A stretch of DNA of 18,962 nucleotides from NCBI GenBank assembly GCA_021163565.1, contig JAGGTT010000050.1:1-18962 (forward strand), read 5' to 3'. The translations under genes and the position numbers were made by a program. This document shows, piece by piece, positions 15,412 to 18,962 of this stretch; positions within the stretch are counted from its first letter, which is position 1, and every line of letters begins with the position of its first letter. The notes beneath the pieces are model-generated. The model did not search any database and had not been told where the DNA came from. It was given only the letters and a program-made list of their open reading frames with translations. Origin of the DNA: Candidatus Tharpella sp. GTDB lineage: Bacteria > Desulfobacterota > Anaeroferrophillalia > Anaeroferrophillales > Tharpellaceae.

Positions 15412-17121
15412 TTAATCCCTGGCGGTTACCCTTAAAACTTCCTGGAAGCTGGTAATTCCTTCGATAAGTTTGCTGAGACCACTCTGGCGCAGACTCTTCA
15501 TGCCGTTCTTAAGTGCAATATTCTTTAACTCCATCGAGTTAGCACCGTCCAGGATTGCGGCCTTCACTTCATCTCCGAAAGTCATGACTTCGTAGAGTGC
15601 AATCCGTCCCCGGTAGCCGGTATGGTTACAATTATCGCAACCTTTACCGATTAAGCAAGTGGTATTTTCGGCAGTTTCCGGATCCATTCCGCTCTCGATT
15701 AAAGTGCTGACCGGAATCTCTTCTCTGGTACTGCATTTCAGACAGACTTTTCGAGCCAGGCGCTGGGCAATTATAATATTTACAGACGAGACGATCAGAA
15801 ATGGTTCAACTCCCATATTTATCATCCGGGTGACACTGCTCGGAGCATCGTTGGTGTGCAGGGTCGAGAGAACCAGATGTCCGGTCAGTGATGCCTTGAT
15901 ACTTATTTCAGCCGTCTCAAGGTCACGCATTTCACCTACCAGGATGATATCCGGATCCTGTCGCAGGAAAGAACGTAGAGCTGCGGCAAAGGTTAAGCCA
16001 ATGTTTTCCCGGACCTGAACCTGGTTAACACCTTCCAGGTTGAATTCGACCGGATCTTCAGCCGTCATGATATTTTCCGAAATCTTGTTGAGCTCACTTA
16101 AAGCTGAGTAGAGGGTCGTAGTCTTCCCACTCCCGGTTGGCCCAGTTACCAGTATAAGGCCGTAAGGTTGTCGGATTGCGTCATCAACCAGCTCCAGAGC
16201 TTCAGGCTCCAGGCCGAGTTTTGTCATGTCAAGCTGGAGGTTGGATTGATCCAATAGGCGCATAACGATCTTTTCGCCGAAGAGGGTGGGTAGAACCGAA
16301 ACCCGCATGTCCATCGATTTGCCTTTGCTGAGTTTCATTTTTATACGTCCGTCCTGAGGCAGGCGGCGTTCGGCAATGTCTAGTTCGGACATGATCTTAA
16401 TCCGTGAAGTGATGGCATTTTTCAGGCGTAGCGGCGGTTTCATAATTTCATATAAGACTCCGTCGATTCGGTAGCGGACCCGGAAAAACTTTTCAAAAGG
16501 TTCTACATGGATATCACTGGCGCCACGTTTTATCGAGTCGATTATAATTTTATTGACGAGACGGATTACCGGCGCATCTTCAACCTCCTGGCGCAGATTT
16601 GAGGCATCGCCTTCATCCTCTCCCTGCACGACCTCTAATTCGGAATCATCAAAGTCAGAGATTATATCATCGAGCATCGATGATGAGTCGTAGTAGCGGT
16701 CAATTGCCTCTTTTATAGCTTTTTCTGAAGCAACTGTAGTTTCGATATCGTATCCGGTGATAAATTTTATATCATCCAGGGCGGATAGATCTGTGGGATC
16801 ACTGGTTGCAATAATCAGGGTTGAACCGATGCGGTTAATTGGTAGGATGTGGTGTTTGTTGGCTAATTCACTGGAGATTAATTCTGTGACTTTATCGGAT
16901 ATGGAGAGTTCGTGCAGATTGATGGCCGGAACCCCGAACTGAAGGCTGAGAAAATCAGTTAATTCATAATCTTTGAGATGACCCAGCCGAACCAGAGTCG
17001 ATCCGAGACGAGCGGGATAGGTTTTCTGTTCAGCCAGAGCATGTTTTAACTGGTCGGGGGTGATCAAGTTAGCGTTGATTAATAATTCGCCGATTCGTTT
17101 GCTAGATTTAGAAGGGGCCAT
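15412..17121 (-). CDS. pilB: Type IV pilus extension ATPase PilB
   Basis: A 569-residue hexameric motor that powers pilin polymerisation. The N-terminal MshEN-like domain (about 8-150) contains two consecutive motifs starting at R9 (RIGELLINANLI) and R38 (RLGSTLVRLGHL), offset by exactly 29 residues, as in c-di-GMP-binding MshEN domains. The ATPase core has Walker A GPTGSGKTT (327-335), the Asp box AEDPVEF (354-360), Walker B DPDIILVGEMRD (389-400) and the His box TGHLVLSTLHTND (413-425). Four cysteines (C460, C463, C495, C498) form the zinc site common in PilB/GspE. Family length is about 560-580. It is the first gene of the - strand run. Only a weak AGG precedes the ATG. GspE or MshE are alternatives by sequence alone; the pilT-pilC context favours PilB. 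Confidence 0.96.
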   Translation of the reverse strand: MAPSKSSKRIGELLINANLITPDQLKHALAEQKTYPARLGSTLVRLGHLKDYELTDFLSLQFGVPAINLHELSISDKVTELISSELANKHHILPINRIGSTLIIATSDPTDLSALDDIKFITGYDIETTVASEKAIKEAIDRYYDSSSMLDDIISDFDDSELEVVQGEDEGDASNLRQEVEDAPVIRLVNKIIIDSIKRGASDIHVEPFEKFFRVRYRIDGVLYEIMKPPLRLKNAITSRIKIMSELDIAERRLPQDGRIKMKLSKGKSMDMRVSVLPTLFGEKIVMRLLDQSNLQLDMTKLGLEPEALELVDDAIRQPYGLILVTGPTGSGKTTTLYSALSELNKISENIMTAEDPVEFNLEGVNQVQVRENIGLTFAAALRSFLRQDPDIILVGEMRDLETAEISIKASLTGHLVLSTLHTNDAPSSVTRMINMGVEPFLIVSSVNIIIAQRLARKVCLKCSTREEIPVSTLIESGMDPETAENTTCLIGKGCDNCNHTGYRGRIALYEVMTFGDEVKAAILDGANSMELKNIALKNGMKSLRQSGLSKLIEGITSFQEVLRVTARD

Positions 17122-17195
17122 AACAGTACCTAAGGTTTTCCCGGTTTATCTTGATCCCGGAGATTGTTCATGAATGTTTTTTGCCGGTTCCTTCA

Positions 17196-17226
17196 GTTAT
17201 ATTATCGGAAGAATGTCCCTTGTGAA
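17196..17226 (-). promoter_or_regulatory. Weak sigma-70-like promoter candidate for the pil operon
   Basis: Read on the - strand, TTCACA (17221-17226) is followed after 19 bases by TATAAC (17196-17201). Each matches five of six consensus positions, but the spacing is long; a TAATAT three bases upstream would give a 16-base spacer. Transcription would begin about 70 bases before the pilB start. The assignment is tentative. Confidence 0.3.
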
Positions 17227-17733
17227 CTGCTCTTTAATGAGAGCGAGAATATTTTATCCGTTTATCATGATTTGATTGTACCGCTTAAACAGCTGATTAA
17301 ATTTCGGTAAAATTCAGTCAGCAGGCAGTGCAAAAAAATCACTTGTCATCATATAAGCTGTGAGTATACACACCTTTGGGCATTCTATCAACTATAAAGC
17401 TGTTTTCTTTTTTTATATCCTTTTTCAGAGCTGCGTATTATGTTTTTAATGTCTCCCTATTACAGTGAACTGGCAAAGATAAACCCACTGTTTTATTCCT
17501 TGGTTGAGGTTGTTAAAAATTTCACCTGCAAAGTTTTCTCAGGAGGTTTCTTATTGCTGTAAAAGTGTCTAATCAGTACTCTTTTGATATGCTTAAAATG
17601 TGCTTGAAAGAGCCGTTATTTTCGTCTAACTATCTGTAATTATAAATGTTATTGAATGTATAGAATATTTTATCTATGATAATCTACGGGAGCGTAAAGT
17701 ATTTTTTTGGCAAATTAAAATGATGTTTTTTTC

Positions 17734-17766
17734 TTGACATTATAATTACTATGTTTTAGAGATAAT
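17734..17766 (+). promoter_or_regulatory. Sigma-70-like promoter candidate for the DUF4212-symporter operon
   Basis: A perfect -35 hexamer TTGACA is at 17734-17739. The -10 is ambiguous: TAGAGA at 17757-17762 has the ideal 17-base spacing but a poor match, while GATAAT at 17761-17766 matches well but with 21 bases. Transcription from here gives a leader of about 250 nt before the DUF4212 start. No other TTGACA was noticed between here and the gene. Confidence 0.45.
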
Positions 17767-17776
17767 GGTATTAAAA

Positions 17777-17811
17777 GAGGTTGCCGATTTATTTTCCTGC
17801 AACCTCGGCAA
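17777..17811 (+). promoter_or_regulatory. Mutually exclusive overlapping stems at the start of the symporter leader
   Basis: GAGGTTGC (17777-17784) pairs with GCAACCTC (17799-17806), an 8-bp stem. TTGCCGA (17781-17787) pairs with TCGGCAA (17805-17811), a 7-bp stem. The two share bases on both sides and cannot form together. This is the layout of a two-state RNA switch, or of an operator with overlapping half-sites. It begins about 10 bases downstream of the candidate promoter. I cannot match it to a known riboswitch class. Confidence 0.45.
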
Positions 17812-17884
17812 ATATTTGGTGAAAATTGGATTTGTCTCGCAAAGGGGGTGATTAGTTGAGACGGTAGTAGAGTCTAGAATCTGG

Positions 17885-17907
17885 TTTGAGTCAATTTACG
17901 GCTCAGA
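17885..17907 (+). promoter_or_regulatory. Hairpin in the symporter leader
   Basis: An 8-bp stem with two G-U pairs (17885-17892 with 17900-17907) and a 7-base loop. A T6 run follows at 17929-17934, 21 bases after the stem, with only a weak AACT/AGTT pairing in between. It is too loose for a firm attenuator call but fits a structured leader. Confidence 0.3.
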
Positions 17908-18019
17908 ACTTAAGGCCCGGCAGTTTCGTTTTTTCCGATATCCTAATTATAATCATTTGCGGCTGCAACTTTAAGTTCGAAGTAGAAGGAACTTCAATCC
18001 TAGAAGGAGGGGATCGATA

Positions 18020-18334
18020 ATGAGTGAAGATCGTTACCACATTAACATTTTTAAACCTAATGGTGAATTCCAGAAAACTGAAGTTAAATATATCTGGATG
18101 ATTCTGATAGTCTGGGCTCTTGGAACCTACGGTTTCCAGCTTTTGCTGAGGATCGTTCAGCGCAATCCTCAGGGTGAAAGCTTTTTGACCGATATGCAGT
18201 TTTTGGGTTTTCCCTTTCACTACTGGTTTACCGGGCAGTTTCTGATTATTATGTTTATCGTGCTCTGCATCTGGTTTAATATCCTGATCGATGGTCTCGA
18301 AGATCGCATGGGTAAAGGTGACATCAGAAGTTAA
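18020..18334 (+). CDS. DUF4212 small subunit of a sodium:solute symporter
   Basis: A 104-residue protein with two membrane segments (about 24-45 and 71-93), matching the DUF4212 / putative solute:sodium symporter small subunit family (usually 80-110 residues), which is nearly always encoded just upstream of a large SSS permease, as here. Recognisable parts are the N-terminal charged stretch ending in W26, the TYGFQLLLRI segment, and GFPFHYWFTGQFLIIMFIVLCIWFN. It presumably sits in the inner membrane with the large subunit; its exact role is not known. The ribosome site AAGGAGG (18004-18010) is strong and 9 bases from the ATG. Expression may be controlled through the structured leader upstream. 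Confidence 0.93.
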   Translation: MSEDRYHINIFKPNGEFQKTEVKYIWMILIVWALGTYGFQLLLRIVQRNPQGESFLTDMQFLGFPFHYWFTGQFLIIMFIVLCIWFNILIDGLEDRMGKGDIRS

Positions 18335-18378
18335 CATTTAATTTAAGTGTTGATCTGAAACTGTAGCGCTTCACATCA

Positions 18379-18395
18379 TCAGGCCCGGGGCCTGA
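18379..18395 (+). promoter_or_regulatory. GC-rich intercistronic hairpin between the DUF4212 gene and the symporter gene
   Basis: TCAGGCC (18379-18385) pairs with GGCCTGA (18389-18395) around a three-base loop, in the 99-bp gap. No T tract follows, so it is not a terminator. Such hairpins can stabilise upstream mRNA or set the ratio of two cotranscribed proteins. The stem is directly visible; the role is inferred. Confidence 0.45.
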
Positions 18396-18433
18396 GTGTC
18401 GAGGCGGCTTGAAAAAAAATAAGGAGATTTTCA

Positions 18434-18962
18434 ATGGAAGCTAGTTTTAAATTAGGACCAGCGATTATTCTGGTCGTAGTTCTTATCGCATTTATCGCCA
18501 TCGGGGTTGGTCATAAGGCCAAGGATCAGGACGATTACTGGGCTGCTGGCCGGGGTATCGGTCGGATCGGGGCTGGGGCCGCGATCGCCAGTAACTGGAT
18601 GAGTGCCGCAAGTTTTCTCGGGATGGCCGGACTGCTCTATTTGAAGGGTTATTTTGCTCTGGCTTATGTTATCGGTTGGACCGGTGGTTACGTTATGTTG
18701 CTGGTTTTGATGGCCGGCCAGATCCGTCGCTTCGGTAAATATACGGCGGCTGACTTTATCGGTGACCGTTATGAATCGCAGGGTGCGCGTCTCTTGGCAG
18801 CCTTAACCGCGATTATCATCTCCCTGACCTATGCTATTGGTCAGTACAAAGGTATTGCGATGATGTTCTCCTGGGTCTTCGGCATGAACTATGCGACTTC
18901 AGTTATTGTCGGTACCGGTGTCGTTTTAGCCTACATTATCATCGCCGGTATGCTGGGCGCGA
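18434..18962 (+). CDS. Sodium:solute symporter (SSS family, acetate permease-like), N-terminal part
   Basis: The frame opens at an ATG 7 bases after AAGGAG (18421-18426) and stays open to the end of the window, 176 codons of a protein normally near 550-600 residues. The start MEASFKLGPAIILVVVLIAF is membrane segment 1. It is followed by the family blocks DDYWAAGRGIGRIGAG, AIASNWMSAASFLGMAG, YVIGWTGGYVMLLVLMAGQIR, RFGKYTAADFIGDRY, and a further hydrophobic segment around LAALTAIIISLTYAIGQ. These match the SSS subfamily paired with DUF4212 (VC_2705-like), near ActP acetate permease. Na+-driven import of acetate or another short carboxylate is likely but cannot be decided from this part. The gene is cut by the window edge, not broken. 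Confidence 0.93.
   Translation, partial: MEASFKLGPAIILVVVLIAFIAIGVGHKAKDQDDYWAAGRGIGRIGAGAAIASNWMSAASFLGMAGLLYLKGYFALAYVIGWTGGYVMLLVLMAGQIRRFGKYTAADFIGDRYESQGARLLAALTAIIISLTYAIGQYKGIAMMFSWVFGMNYATSVIVGTGVVLAYIIIAGMLGA

Larger units (their letters stand above)
17122..18019. other. Intergenic region of about 900 bp without a convincing gene
   Basis: AT-rich sequence between the divergently transcribed pilB and DUF4212 genes. Stops are frequent in all frames and no reading frame resembles a known family. It must hold the promoters of both operons. A strong AGGAGG at 17541-17546 is not followed by a normal start codon. The right third (about 17734-18019) has a promoter-like TTGACA and several inverted repeats, and probably forms the leader of the symporter operon. 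I see no tRNA-like cloverleaf, no CRISPR-like repeats and no convincing sigma-54 (-24/-12) site. Confidence 0.75.

Noticed and set aside
17806..17820. Possible sigma-54 (-24/-12) promoter before the symporter operon
   Set aside because: GGCA is followed at the right distance by GT instead of the essential GC, and the rest of the match is poor.
17820..17870. Possible c-di-GMP (GEMM) riboswitch because of a CTCGCAAAGG-like string
   Set aside because: The conserved CACGCACAGGG block and the pairing partners are absent; only a short string is similar.
17903..18337. 144-residue open frame on the - strand
   Set aside because: It lies antisense to the clear DUF4212 gene, has no recognisable family features and no ribosome site.

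Overview
The window looks like the chromosome of a Gram-negative bacterium of the Desulfobacterota / former Deltaproteobacteria, possibly near the Geobacter-Desulfuromonas side. This is an inference from gene content, not from a marker gene. The signs are a compact type IV pilus cluster in the order pilB-pilT-pilC-pilS-pilR (the order known from Geobacter), a CooC-type nickel-insertion ATPase, an AsmA-like envelope protein, and a DUF4212 / sodium:solute symporter pair. No rRNA, tRNA, CRISPR array, transposase, integrase or phage gene was seen. Apart from two repeat-like inverted repeats, the window reads as core chromosome.

Bases 1-5544 (+ strand): the 3' part of gpmI (phosphoglycerate mutase) overlaps comF (a phosphoribosyltransferase-like protein) by four bases. 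After 220 bp come a 1213-residue AsmA-like inner-membrane/periplasmic protein and, directly abutting it, a small zinc-ribbon membrane protein. A strong intrinsic terminator closes this run. Its T tract touches the stop codon of the convergent cooC gene.

Bases 5543-7384: cooC (-) and radC (+) are divergent and separated by 171 bp, which holds a near-perfect 22-bp inverted repeat. Downstream of radC, the gap facing the next convergent gene is filled by a roughly 143-bp element with terminal inverted repeats. Its ends resemble the arms of the cooC-radC hairpin, so both may belong to one repeat family.

Bases 7385-17121 (- strand): a six-gene run, in transcription order pilB (extension ATPase), pilT (retraction ATPase), pilC (platform protein), pilS (sensor kinase), pilR (sigma-54 activator), and a Pat/PatZ-like protein with a degenerate acyl-CoA synthetase part and a GNAT acetyltransferase part. 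Together the first five drive and regulate pilus extension and retraction. No pilin gene (pilA) is present, although in Geobacter pilA follows pilR. Here the acetyltransferase occupies that place.

Bases 17122-18019: about 900 bp of AT-rich sequence with no convincing gene between the divergent pilB and symporter operons. It has a weak promoter candidate towards pilB and a TTGACA-type candidate towards the symporter. The latter would give a leader of about 250 nt with two mutually exclusive stems near its start. Bases 18020-18962: a DUF4212 small subunit and the N-terminal part of its sodium:solute symporter, probably for a small carboxylate such as acetate, running off the window.

The best candidates for something undescribed are the structured symporter leader, the paired repeat elements around radC, and the apparently double-defective synthetase part of the Pat-like protein at the end of a pilus operon.
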